A DNA stretch of 9,584 nt, from positions 1 through 9,584 of the forward strand of contig CAAEDZ010000071.1 in NCBI GenBank assembly GCA_900754775.1, read 5' to 3'. The position numbers and the translations under genes are program-made. Under the pieces are notes generated by a model, which did no database searches, was not told the origin of the DNA, and saw nothing but the letters and a program-made list of their open reading frames with translations. Each line of letters begins with the position of its first letter. Positions within the stretch are counted from its first letter, which is position 1. This document shows positions 1-5,833 of the stretch, in pieces. The DNA is from Clostridia bacterium. Lineage in GTDB: Bacteria > Bacillota_A > Clostridia > Christensenellales > Aristaeellaceae.

Positions 1-22
1 AAGGACGGGCGCATGAGAAGAG

Positions 23-1036
23 CTATTTTTTGTAGATCACGTGCCTGCGCCGCTGGCGGTAACGGATGCGCTCGTAGACGAGGGCTACGTCCGGGCAAAT
101 GCAGAGGATGATGGCGTAGAATTTGCGGTGCGGCGGCAGCCAGAAGGCGTGCTTCGTGCGCAGAAGGTCGGGCAGGCGCTCGCGGAAGGCGCGGATGTGG
201 CGCTTCCAGGTGGGCAGGCGGCGGTAGTGCGGGCAATCGAGGATGTTGTTCAGGCAGACGATGCGCACGTGGTAGGCGCGCGCCTTGGCCGCCACCAGCG
301 ATTCGGGGTAGGACTTGCGGGCGATGCGCACGATCTCCTCATGGGCGGCCACGCGGTCGTCCACCATGGAATCGCCGCGGGTGCGCATGGTGCTGCCGGG
401 GCGCTGGCGGTAGAAGTACAGCACGTCGCCCAGCACCAGCGCCGATTCGGCGCGCGCGGCCAGCGAGGCCATGACGAAGGCGTCCTCGCACTTCATGCCC
501 ACGGGAAAGCGCAGCCCCTCAAAGAGCGCGGCGCGCACCAGCTTGTCGCTGACCACCTCGGTCATGCCCTGTTCGCGGCCGGCCAGCGCGTGGAAAATGG
601 CCTTGTTGCCGACGATGCGGCGCGGCGTGTGGGCGCTGGGCAGGCGGCGGATCTCCTCGTCGTAAACTTCCAGTTCGCGGAAGATAACAAGGTCGGCGCG
701 GCTCTCCTGCGCGGCCTTGGTGAGGATCTCGCAGGCGTCCTCGCGGAGAAAATCGTCGCTGTCGAGAAAGAGATAGTAGTTGCCCGTGGCCGCTTCCAGC
801 CCGGCGTTGCGCGCCGTGGAGACGCCGCCGTTTTCCTTGTGGATGACGCGCACGTTCCGCGGGTGGCGGGCGGCGAACTCGTCGCAGATGGCGCCGCAGC
901 GGTCGGGCGAGCCGTCGTCGATGAGGATGACCTCCACGCGGTCAAAGATGGTCTGTTCCTCCAAAGAGCGCAGGCAGCGCGGCAGATAGTCCTCCACGCC
1001 GTAGACGGGGATGATGGCGCTGATGTTGACCTCCAT
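23..1036 (-). CDS. GT2 family glycosyltransferase (third of three tandem paralogues)
   Basis: 337-aa cytoplasmic or membrane-associated GT-A-fold glycosyltransferase, expected to move a sugar from a nucleotide-sugar donor to a glycan or lipid-linked acceptor. Seen: an N-terminal PVY block (10-12), nucleotide-binding IDDGSPD (39-45), HKENGGVSTARNAGL (66-80), the metal-binding DSDD (92-95), a CED motif (183-185) and YFYRQRPGSTM (207-217). The C-terminal third is basic and ends in KK, with no clear transmembrane helix. This resembles EpsH/EpsJ-type exopolysaccharide transferases, which are about 330 aa long. The ATG directly follows the TAA of the upstream gene, with a G-rich Shine-Dalgarno (about 1048-1054) inside that gene, so the genes are translationally linked. 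A 75-nt stretch is nearly identical to the first gene of the operon. Donor and acceptor sugars cannot be predicted. Confidence 0.93.
   Translation of the reverse strand: MEVNISAIIPVYGVEDYLPRCLRSLEEQTIFDRVEVILIDDGSPDRCGAICDEFAARHPRNVRVIHKENGGVSTARNAGLEAATGNYYLFLDSDDFLREDACEILTKAAQESRADLVIFRELEVYDEEIRRLPSAHTPRRIVGNKAIFHALAGREQGMTEVVSDKLVRAALFEGLRFPVGMKCEDAFVMASLAARAESALVLGDVLYFYRQRPGSTMRTRGDSMVDDRVAAHEEIVRIARKSYPESLVAAKARAYHVRIVCLNNILDCPHYRRLPTWKRHIRAFRERLPDLLRTKHAFWLPPHRKFYAIILCICPDVALVYERIRYRQRRRHVIYKK
783..857 (-). repeat. 75-nt block shared with 2801-2875 (glycosyltransferase paralogues)
   Basis: This block matches 2801-2875 at 71 of 75 positions without gaps. It encodes the segment HKENGGVS-ARNAGL-AATG, just before the DSDD motif. 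Nucleotide identity here is far above that of the rest of the two genes, including third codon positions, which suggests recent duplication or gene conversion. Confidence 0.85.
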
Positions 1037-2038
1037 TTACGCCGCCCCCTTTCCGCGCCCGGCGCGGCGGCGGTGCAAAAGGCGCGCCAGCGGCGGGCAG
1101 AGGCAGAGAAGCACGGCGTAGGCCTTGCGCGAGGGCGGCAGCCAGCGGCGCTCGCCGTTTTTCAAAAGCGCGCCCAGCTGCCCCCGCAGGGCCTTTATGT
1201 GGCGGCGGAAGCAGGCCTTGTCGCCCATGCCGGGGCAGTCCATCATGTCGTTTAAGATAAACAGGCGCATGTACAGCGTGCGCGCCTGCGCCACCTCGCG
1301 AAGTTCAGGCCAGGTCTGTACGGTGAGGCGCTCGGCCTCCTCGTGGACGGACACGCGCTCATCCAGCAGCTCCGGGCGCAGCGTGTGCATGATGCTGCCG
1401 TGGCGCAGGCGGTAGAAGTACAGCGCCGGGGCGGGGATGACCGCGCGCCGCAGGCGGCACAGCACGTGGAAGAGAAAGGGCACGTCCTCGCAGACAGCGC
1501 CCACGGGGAAGCGCGTGTCGCCAACGATGTCGCGGCGGTAGGCCTTGGGGGCGTTTTCGAGGATGCCGTAGGTGTGCAAAAGCAAGGCGCGGTGGACTTC
1601 CGGGCCTTCGAGGAAGAGCGTCTCCGGCGCGTCCGGGGCGCTGACCTCCTCGTCGCCGTAGACGTTGGCCAGGCGCAGAAACACGCCCTCCGCGCCCTCG
1701 TCCAGATATTTGAGGACGATCTCCACCGTATCGCGGCGGATGAAATCGTCGCTGTCCACAAAGAGGAAGTACTCGCCGCTGGCCACGCGCATGCCGCTGT
1801 TGCGCGCGGCGCTGAGGCCGCCGTTTTTCTGGTGGACGACCTTGACGCGCACATCCGGGCGGCTCGCGGCAAATTCGTCGCACATGCGGCCGCCGCCGTC
1901 GGTGGAGCCGTCGTCCACAAGCACGATCTCCATGCGCGCAAGGGCGGTCTGGTCGGTGAGCGAGCGCAGGCAGCGCCCGAGGTACTTTTCCACATTGTAT
2001 ACCGGCACGATGACGCTGATCGCAGAGGTTTCAGCCAT
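1037..2038 (-). CDS. GT2 family glycosyltransferase (second of three tandem paralogues)
   Basis: 333-aa GT-A-fold inverting glycosyltransferase, probably for surface polysaccharide. Seen: PVYNVEKYL (12-20), VDDGSTD (41-47), QKNGGLSAARNSG (70-82), the DSDD metal site (95-98), CED (183-185) and YFYRLRHGSIM (207-217), then a basic C-terminal tail ending RRRAGRGKGAA. The start at 2038 is supported by AGGAGGG (about 2048-2054), which overlaps the TAG stop of the upstream gene and leaves 9 nt to the ATG. A second ATG at 2045 lies out of frame. It sits between two paralogues with 14 nt upstream and 0 nt downstream, so the three are almost certainly one transcript. It is the most divergent of the three at nucleotide level, but shares a 23-nt block around the DSDD codons with the first gene (near 1740 and 2765). 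Confidence 0.93.
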   Translation of the reverse strand: MAETSAISVIVPVYNVEKYLGRCLRSLTDQTALARMEIVLVDDGSTDGGGRMCDEFAASRPDVRVKVVHQKNGGLSAARNSGMRVASGEYFLFVDSDDFIRRDTVEIVLKYLDEGAEGVFLRLANVYGDEEVSAPDAPETLFLEGPEVHRALLLHTYGILENAPKAYRRDIVGDTRFPVGAVCEDVPFLFHVLCRLRRAVIPAPALYFYRLRHGSIMHTLRPELLDERVSVHEEAERLTVQTWPELREVAQARTLYMRLFILNDMMDCPGMGDKACFRRHIKALRGQLGALLKNGERRWLPPSRKAYAVLLCLCPPLARLLHRRRAGRGKGAA

Positions 2039-2052
2039 GGGGCATGGCCCTC

Positions 2053-3045
2053 CTAGTGTTCATAAGTGAGGATGCCGCGGTCGCGGCGGCAGCGGCGGCG
2101 CACATAGGCGGCCACCAGATCGGGGCACAGAAGCGCCGCCAGCGCGTAGGCGCGGCGCATCGGGCGCACCTGCGGGCAGCGCTGAAAGAGCAGCGAGCCC
2201 AGCCGCTTGCGCAACAGGCGGTACTGGAACTTCCAGCAGGGATGTTTGCGGAAACGGTCGCACTCGAAGATGGCGTCCAGCGAGCGCAGCTGGATGATGT
2301 TGTAGCGCCCCCAGGCGAGGTCCAGGTATTGGGGGTACTTTTCCTTCGCCAGCTCCACCAGCGGGGAGGTGGCCTCCAGCCACTGGTTGAGGCGGCCGTC
2401 GCGCGTGTGGGTGATGCTCATCGGCCGCATGCGGTAGTAGTACAGCACGTCCGGCAGCATCAAAAGCTTCTGCGCGCGGGAGATGACCGCGGGCAGCAGG
2501 TAGGCGTCCTCGTAGATGCGGCCCACGGGGTAGCGCAGGCCGTCGTAGAGGGCGCGGCGGTAGAGCTTGTCCCAGCAGAAGTACTTGAAGCGCTTGTCGA
2601 ACAGGGCGGTAAAGGCCTTGTCGTTGCCGTCAAAGAGCGTTTCCTCGCCGCCGACCACCTTCATCACCGCCTCGTCGCCCCAGACGCTGGCAAAGCCGAA
2701 GCAGACCACGTCCGCGCCGGTGCGCGCGGCGGCGCCGTAAGCGCGGGCGAAGCACTCCGGCTCGATGAAATCGTCGCTGTCCACAAAGCCGATGAACTCG
2801 CCCGTGGCCGCGTCCAGCCCGGCGTTGCGCGCCGAGGAGACGCCGCCGTTTTCCTTGTGGATGACGCGGGCGTTCGCGTTCGCCTTCGCGTATTCGTCGC
2901 AGATGCGGCCGCTCTGGTCGGTGGAGCCGTCGTCCACCAGCAGAAGCTCGATGTCTTCCAATGTCTGCGCGGAAAGCGAGTCCAGACAGCGCGGAAGGTA
3001 GTTTTCCACATTGTAGACCGTGACGATGACGCTGACCTTGGGCAT
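2053..3045 (-). CDS. GT2 family glycosyltransferase (first gene of the leftward operon)
   Basis: 330-aa GT-A-fold glycosyltransferase, EpsH/EpsJ-like. Seen: VTVYNVENYLPRCL (8-21), VDDGSTD (37-43), HKENGGVSSARNAGL (63-77), the DSDD metal site (89-92), an ED pair (179-180) and YYYRMRPMSIT (202-212), then a basic C-terminus. The frame stays open far upstream (to about 5847 on this strand), but the correct start is the ATG at 3045. The family N-terminus (MPKVSVIVTVYN) begins there, and an AGGAGGGAGG ribosome site lies at about 3053-3062. Sequence upstream of it in this frame is antisense to the ABC importer. An extended -10 promoter lies just upstream. Likely role: adding one sugar of a capsule, exopolysaccharide or glycolipid; the substrate is unknown. 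Confidence 0.93.
   Translation of the reverse strand: MPKVSVIVTVYNVENYLPRCLDSLSAQTLEDIELLLVDDGSTDQSGRICDEYAKANANARVIHKENGGVSSARNAGLDAATGEFIGFVDSDDFIEPECFARAYGAAARTGADVVCFGFASVWGDEAVMKVVGGEETLFDGNDKAFTALFDKRFKYFCWDKLYRRALYDGLRYPVGRIYEDAYLLPAVISRAQKLLMLPDVLYYYRMRPMSITHTRDGRLNQWLEATSPLVELAKEKYPQYLDLAWGRYNIIQLRSLDAIFECDRFRKHPCWKFQYRLLRKRLGSLLFQRCPQVRPMRRAYALAALLCPDLVAAYVRRRCRRDRGILTYEH
2801..2875 (-). repeat. 75-nt block shared with 783-857 (glycosyltransferase paralogues)
   Basis: Second copy of the 75-nt block, with four mismatches to 783-857. The middle paralogue (1037-2038) carries a clearly more diverged version at the equivalent place. Confidence 0.85.
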
Positions 3046-3069
3046 GCGCGCTCCCTCCCTCCTGTAAGC

Positions 3070-3098
3070 AGTATACCAAAATCGGGGCGGAAAGTAAA
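3070..3098 (-). promoter_or_regulatory. Probable promoter of the glycosyltransferase operon
   Basis: On the minus strand, TTTACT (3093-3098, 4 of 6 to TTGACA) is followed after 17 bp by TATACT (3070-3075, 5 of 6 to TATAAT). A TG one base before the -10 gives an extended -10 element. The predicted start near 3063 leaves a leader of about 18 nt that begins almost at the Shine-Dalgarno of the 3045 ATG. The position fits, but the -35 is weak and is overlapped by a palindrome. Confidence 0.6.
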
Positions 3099-3110
3099 TA
3101 TTTTCTGCCC
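3085..3110. promoter_or_regulatory. Operator-like 26-bp imperfect palindrome in the divergent region
   Basis: The left arm GGGCGGAAAGTA (3085-3096) and right arm TATTTTCTGCCC (3099-3110) match as inverted repeats at 10 of 12 positions around a 2-bp centre. The site covers the -35 hexamer and part of the spacer of the leftward promoter. It lies outside both predicted transcripts, so it should act as DNA rather than RNA. This suggests a binding site for a dimeric regulator, probably a repressor of the leftward promoter. No regulator gene is in the window. Confidence 0.45.
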
Positions 3111-3159
3111 GCTTTCCCGTGAAAATAGGCGCATGTGGATAAATCGCTAACGTTTTCCC

Positions 3160-3188
3160 TTGACAAAGGGCGACAAATGTTTTATAAT
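3160..3188 (+). promoter_or_regulatory. Full-consensus sigma-70/sigma-A promoter of the ABC importer
   Basis: TTGACA (3160-3165), a 17-bp spacer and TATAAT (3183-3188) all match the housekeeping consensus. The predicted start is near 3195-3197, giving a leader of about 45 nt before the ATG at 3241. A perfect match suggests strong intrinsic activity, so control would have to come from a repressor or from the leader. Confidence 0.88.
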
Positions 3189-3199
3189 TTGGTTCAACA

Positions 3200-3213
3200 G
3201 CATGGAAACATGC
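3200..3213 (+). promoter_or_regulatory. Leader hairpin GCATG-GAAA-CATGC
   Basis: Five perfect base pairs (3200-3204 with 3209-3213) close a GAAA loop, a GNRA-type tetraloop. It would form within about 20 nt of the predicted mRNA 5' end and ends 8 nt before the Shine-Dalgarno. It could protect the 5' end, or as DNA serve as a small operator just downstream of the start site. The function is not established. Confidence 0.45.
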
Positions 3214-3221
3214 GAAAAAAC

Positions 3222-3227
3222 AGGAGG
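3222..3227 (+). promoter_or_regulatory. Ribosome binding site with two possible starts
   Basis: AGGAGG lies 13 nt before the ATG at 3241 and only 4 nt before an in-frame GTG at 3232. Neither spacing is ideal, though GGAG at 3226-3229 is 11 nt from the ATG. The ATG is preferred because it begins a normal signal peptide (MKK followed by leucines). The GTG start would add only three residues (V-S-I, with V read as fMet). Confidence 0.6.
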
Positions 3228-3240
3228 AGAAGTGTCCATT

Positions 3241-4158
3241 ATGAAGAAAGTACTTGTCCTGATCCTTGCTCTGGCACTGTTGTGTTCCACCGCCATGGCC
3301 GCCGAGATCGGCTTTTTGCCGCCGGCCATGACCAGCCCCTTCTACGCCAGCTGCATCGAGGGCGCGACCCCCGTTGCCGAGGCGAATGGCTATGACCTCC
3401 TGGTCATGTCCCCGCCGACCGAGGACGACTACGCCACCCAGATGTCCATGATGGAGGACATGATTACCCGCGGCGTGGCCGGCATCGCCGTTTGCGGCAT
3501 CAACCTCGACGCGCTGATCCCCGGCATTCAGAAGGCCAATGAGGCCGGCATCCCGGTGGTCATGTTCAACACCATCACCGAGCTGGAAGGCGCGGACGTG
3601 TACGCCTACTCCGGCTACAACCAGTACGGCGGCGGCGCCAAGATCGCCGACTGGGTCAACGAGCAGACCGGCGGCGAAGCCAAGGTCGCCATCATCGAGG
3701 GCCTGCCCTCTGACTTCACCACCCAGCGCATGGGCGGCTTCGTGGACCGCGCCGCCGAGGCCTATCCGGGCATCGAAGTGGTCGCCACCCAGCCGGGCGA
3801 CTGGGTCCGTGAGACCGGCATGAACGCCGCCATGGACATGCTCCAGGCCCATCCCGAGATCAACGTCATCTACGGCCTGTCTGACGAAATGGCGCTGGGC
3901 GCCGTGCAGGCCTGCAAGCAGCTCGGCCGCGACGACATCATCGTGGTCGGCCTCGACGGCAACCCCAACGCCCTTGAGAGCGTGAAGGCCGGCGAGCTGG
4001 ACGCCACGCTGGACTGCGGCCCGGTCGCCATCGGCGCCAACGCCGTGCAGGCCATCATCGACGCCATCAACGGCGTGGAGCGCGAGGAGAAGGTCATCGA
4101 GGCGGAGACCACCGTCGTGGACATCACGCTGGTCGATGAGTTCCTGCCCGAGGCGTAA
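3241..4158 (+). CDS. CUT2 sugar ABC transporter substrate-binding protein (RbsB-like)
   Basis: 305-aa exported periplasmic-binding-protein-like receptor (Peripla_BP_4 type) that should capture a sugar-like solute and hand it to the permease encoded downstream. Seen: signal peptide 1-20 (MKK, leucine-rich core, AMA before A21); IGFLPPAMTSPFY (23-35), equivalent to the N-terminal binding strand of RbsB; and YGLSDEMALGAVQAC (211-225) with IIVVGLDGNPNALESVKAGE (233-252), the family hallmark of the second lobe. Its length is close to the 296 aa of E. coli RbsB. There is no lipobox: the only signal-peptide cysteine (C15) is preceded by A-L-L, so signal peptidase I cleavage is expected, not lipidation. 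Several residues that contact ribose in RbsB differ here, so ribose is doubtful. It is the first gene after a consensus promoter. Confidence 0.93.
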   Translation: MKKVLVLILALALLCSTAMAAEIGFLPPAMTSPFYASCIEGATPVAEANGYDLLVMSPPTEDDYATQMSMMEDMITRGVAGIAVCGINLDALIPGIQKANEAGIPVVMFNTITELEGADVYAYSGYNQYGGGAKIADWVNEQTGGEAKVAIIEGLPSDFTTQRMGGFVDRAAEAYPGIEVVATQPGDWVRETGMNAAMDMLQAHPEINVIYGLSDEMALGAVQACKQLGRDDIIVVGLDGNPNALESVKAGELDATLDCGPVAIGANAVQAIIDAINGVEREEKVIEAETTVVDITLVDEFLPEA

Positions 4159-4191
4159 GCAACAGCACACCCGCCTGACTGCGGGAAACGC

Positions 4192-4230
4192 GGAAGGCCC
4201 GGCGAAGCGCATCCTTCGCGCGGGCTTTCC
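4192..4230 (+). promoter_or_regulatory. Intercistronic hairpin 1 after the binding-protein gene
   Basis: A 16-bp stem, 4192-4207 with 4214-4230, has one G-U pair (4196/4226), one bulged base (4220) and a 6-nt loop. Only TTT, inside the stem, precedes CCC, so it is a poor terminator and a better candidate for mRNA 3'-end stabilisation or partial attenuation. A small CCCGC/GCGGG stem precedes it (4170-4185). GCGGGAAA (4181-4188) can also pair with TTTCCCGC (4226-4233), an alternative fold. Confidence 0.65.
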
Positions 4231-4235
4231 CGCCT

Positions 4236-4270
4236 GTTGTGCGGCGGCGCGGCATGTGTCGCCGCACAAC
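4236..4270 (+). promoter_or_regulatory. Intercistronic hairpin 2
   Basis: GTTGTGCGGCG (4236-4246) pairs perfectly with CGCCGCACAAC (4260-4270), plus one G-U pair (4247/4259), around an 11-nt loop. No U-tract follows. It stacks directly after hairpin 1, which supports a role in transcript processing or stability over termination. Confidence 0.65.
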
Positions 4271-4279
4271 GCATACAAA

Positions 4280-4298
4280 GCGCGGGCTCTTCCCGCGC
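4280..4298 (+). promoter_or_regulatory. Intercistronic hairpin 3 near the ATPase ribosome site
   Basis: GCGCGGG (4280-4286) pairs with CCCGCGC (4292-4298) around the loop CTCTT. It ends 6 nt before the GGGAGG ribosome site of the ATPase gene. It leaves that site exposed, so it should not block translation by itself. Confidence 0.55.
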
Positions 4299-4304
4299 GT
4301 GGAA

Positions 4305-4310
4305 GGGAGG
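4305..4310 (+). promoter_or_regulatory. Ribosome binding site that fixes a GTG start
   Basis: GGGAGG ends 7 nt before the GTG at 4318-4320, the ideal spacing. This puts the ATPase start at GTG rather than the far-upstream ATG at 4237, which would translate through hairpins 2 and 3, or the internal ATG at 4336. Confidence 0.85.
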
Positions 4311-4317
4311 AAACGCC

Positions 4318-5820
4318 GTGGCAGAATTTCTGGAAATGCGCGAGATCGTCAAGCGCTTCCCCGGCGTGTTGGCGCTCGACCATGTGAGCCTGTCCGTGCG
4401 CAAGGGCGAGGTCCACGCCCTGTTGGGTGAGAACGGCGCGGGCAAATCGACGCTGATGAAGGTGCTGTCCGGCGCGTACAGCAAGGATGAGGGCGCGATC
4501 CTCATCGACGGCAAGGAAGTGGACATCCGCTCCTCGGCCGACGCGCAGAAACTGGGCATCTCCATCATCTATCAGGAACTGAACCTCACCGAGCAGCTCA
4601 CCGTGGCGGAAAACATCTTCATGGGCCGTCCGATCATGAAAAATCCCCTCATGGTGGACTGGGGCGCCATGTACCGCGAGGCGCAGAAGCTGCTGGACGA
4701 TCTGGGCGTGGAGATCAACGCCCATTCCCTCATCCGCGACCTTGGCGTGGCCCACAAACAGATGGTGGAAGTGGCCAAGGCGCTGTCGCTCAACGCGCGC
4801 ATACTCGTCATGGACGAGCCGACCGCGCCGCTGACCAACCGTGAGATCGACACGCTGTTTGGCATCATCCGCATGCTCAAGGAACGCGGCGTGGCCATCA
4901 TATACATCTCCCACCGCCTTGAAGAAGTCAAGGAGGTCTGCGACCGCGCCACCATCATGCGCGATGGCAAGAACATCACCGCCGTGAACGTGGCGGACGT
5001 AAGCATCGACGAGATCATCCGCTACATGGTGGGCCGCGAGCTGAAGGAGAAGTTCCCCAAGATCCACGTGCCGCTGGGCGAGGAGCTTCTGCGCGTGGAG
5101 CATTTGAACGCCGGCAAGCAGGTGAAGGACATCTCCTTTACCGTGCGCGCGGGCGAGATCCTCGGCATCGCCGGGCTGGTGGGCGCGGGCCGCACGGAGA
5201 CGGCGCGGGCCATCTTCGGCATGGACAAAAAGGATTCCGGCGAGATCTATCTGGCCGGCAAGCGCGTGGACATCCGCCGCCCGCTGGACGCCATCAAAGC
5301 CGGCTTCGGCTTCGCCACCGAGGACCGCAAGGACGAGGGACTGGTGCTGACGATGAACGTGGGCCACAACATCACTTTGGCCACGCTCTCGGACTTTGCC
5401 CACCTCGGCAAGCTCAACCTGAAACAGGAGCGCGACACGGTGCTTGACTACATCAAGCGCCTCAACATCAAGACGCCTTCGCATCTGCAACTGGCGCGCA
5501 ACCTTTCCGGCGGCAACCAGCAGAAGGTGGTGCTGGCCAAGTGGCTTTTGAGCCGCTCGAAGGTCATCATCTTCGACGAGCCGACGCGCGGCATCGACGT
5601 GGGCGCGAAGATCGAGGTCTACAACATCATCAACGAGCTGATCCGTCAGGGCGCGGCGGTGGTGATGATCTCCTCGGAGCTGCCGGAGATCCTCGGCATG
5701 AGCGACCGCGTGGCCGTCATGCACCAGGGCACTATCACCGGCACCTTCGCAAACGACGGCACGCTCACCCAGGAAAAGATACTCTACTACGCCACCGGTG
5801 GCGATTTGCATACGGCATAA
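4318..5820 (+). CDS. CUT2 sugar ABC transporter, tandem ATPase (RbsA/MglA/XylG-like)
   Basis: 500-aa cytoplasmic ATPase with two fused nucleotide-binding domains that powers import through the permease. Length matches E. coli RbsA (501 aa). NBD1: Walker A GENGAGKST (37-45), Q-loop Q86, a degenerate signature LGVAHKQ (142-148), Walker B with DEPT (166-169) and H-loop H199. NBD2: a degenerate Walker A GLVGAGRTE (286-294) with Arg in place of the Lys, a full signature LSGGNQQK (396-403), Walker B FDEPTRGID (419-427), and Ser where the H-loop His would be (ISSELPEI, 451-458). This asymmetry is normal for the family and means the two ATP sites are unequal. It starts at GTG, chosen from Shine-Dalgarno spacing. 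It follows the binding-protein gene after 159 nt of hairpins and precedes the permease gene by 13 nt. Confidence 0.95.
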   Translation: MAEFLEMREIVKRFPGVLALDHVSLSVRKGEVHALLGENGAGKSTLMKVLSGAYSKDEGAILIDGKEVDIRSSADAQKLGISIIYQELNLTEQLTVAENIFMGRPIMKNPLMVDWGAMYREAQKLLDDLGVEINAHSLIRDLGVAHKQMVEVAKALSLNARILVMDEPTAPLTNREIDTLFGIIRMLKERGVAIIYISHRLEEVKEVCDRATIMRDGKNITAVNVADVSIDEIIRYMVGRELKEKFPKIHVPLGEELLRVEHLNAGKQVKDISFTVRAGEILGIAGLVGAGRTETARAIFGMDKKDSGEIYLAGKRVDIRRPLDAIKAGFGFATEDRKDEGLVLTMNVGHNITLATLSDFAHLGKLNLKQERDTVLDYIKRLNIKTPSHLQLARNLSGGNQQKVVLAKWLLSRSKVIIFDEPTRGIDVGAKIEVYNIINELIRQGAAVVMISSELPEILGMSDRVAVMHQGTITGTFANDGTLTQEKILYYATGGDLHTA

Positions 5821-5833
5821 GGGGGCCCTCGAG

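Noticed and set aside
1..14. Possible start of a fourth gene in the leftward operon (ATG at 12-14, minus strand)
   Set aside because: Only about four codons are visible and no Shine-Dalgarno precedes the ATG. The operon may continue, but this window cannot show it.
41..3150. Plus-strand open frames of 130 to 400 aa opposite the glycosyltransferase genes
   Set aside because: They are Ala/Val/His/Gly-rich shadows of the real minus-strand genes, without ribosome sites or recognisable motifs.
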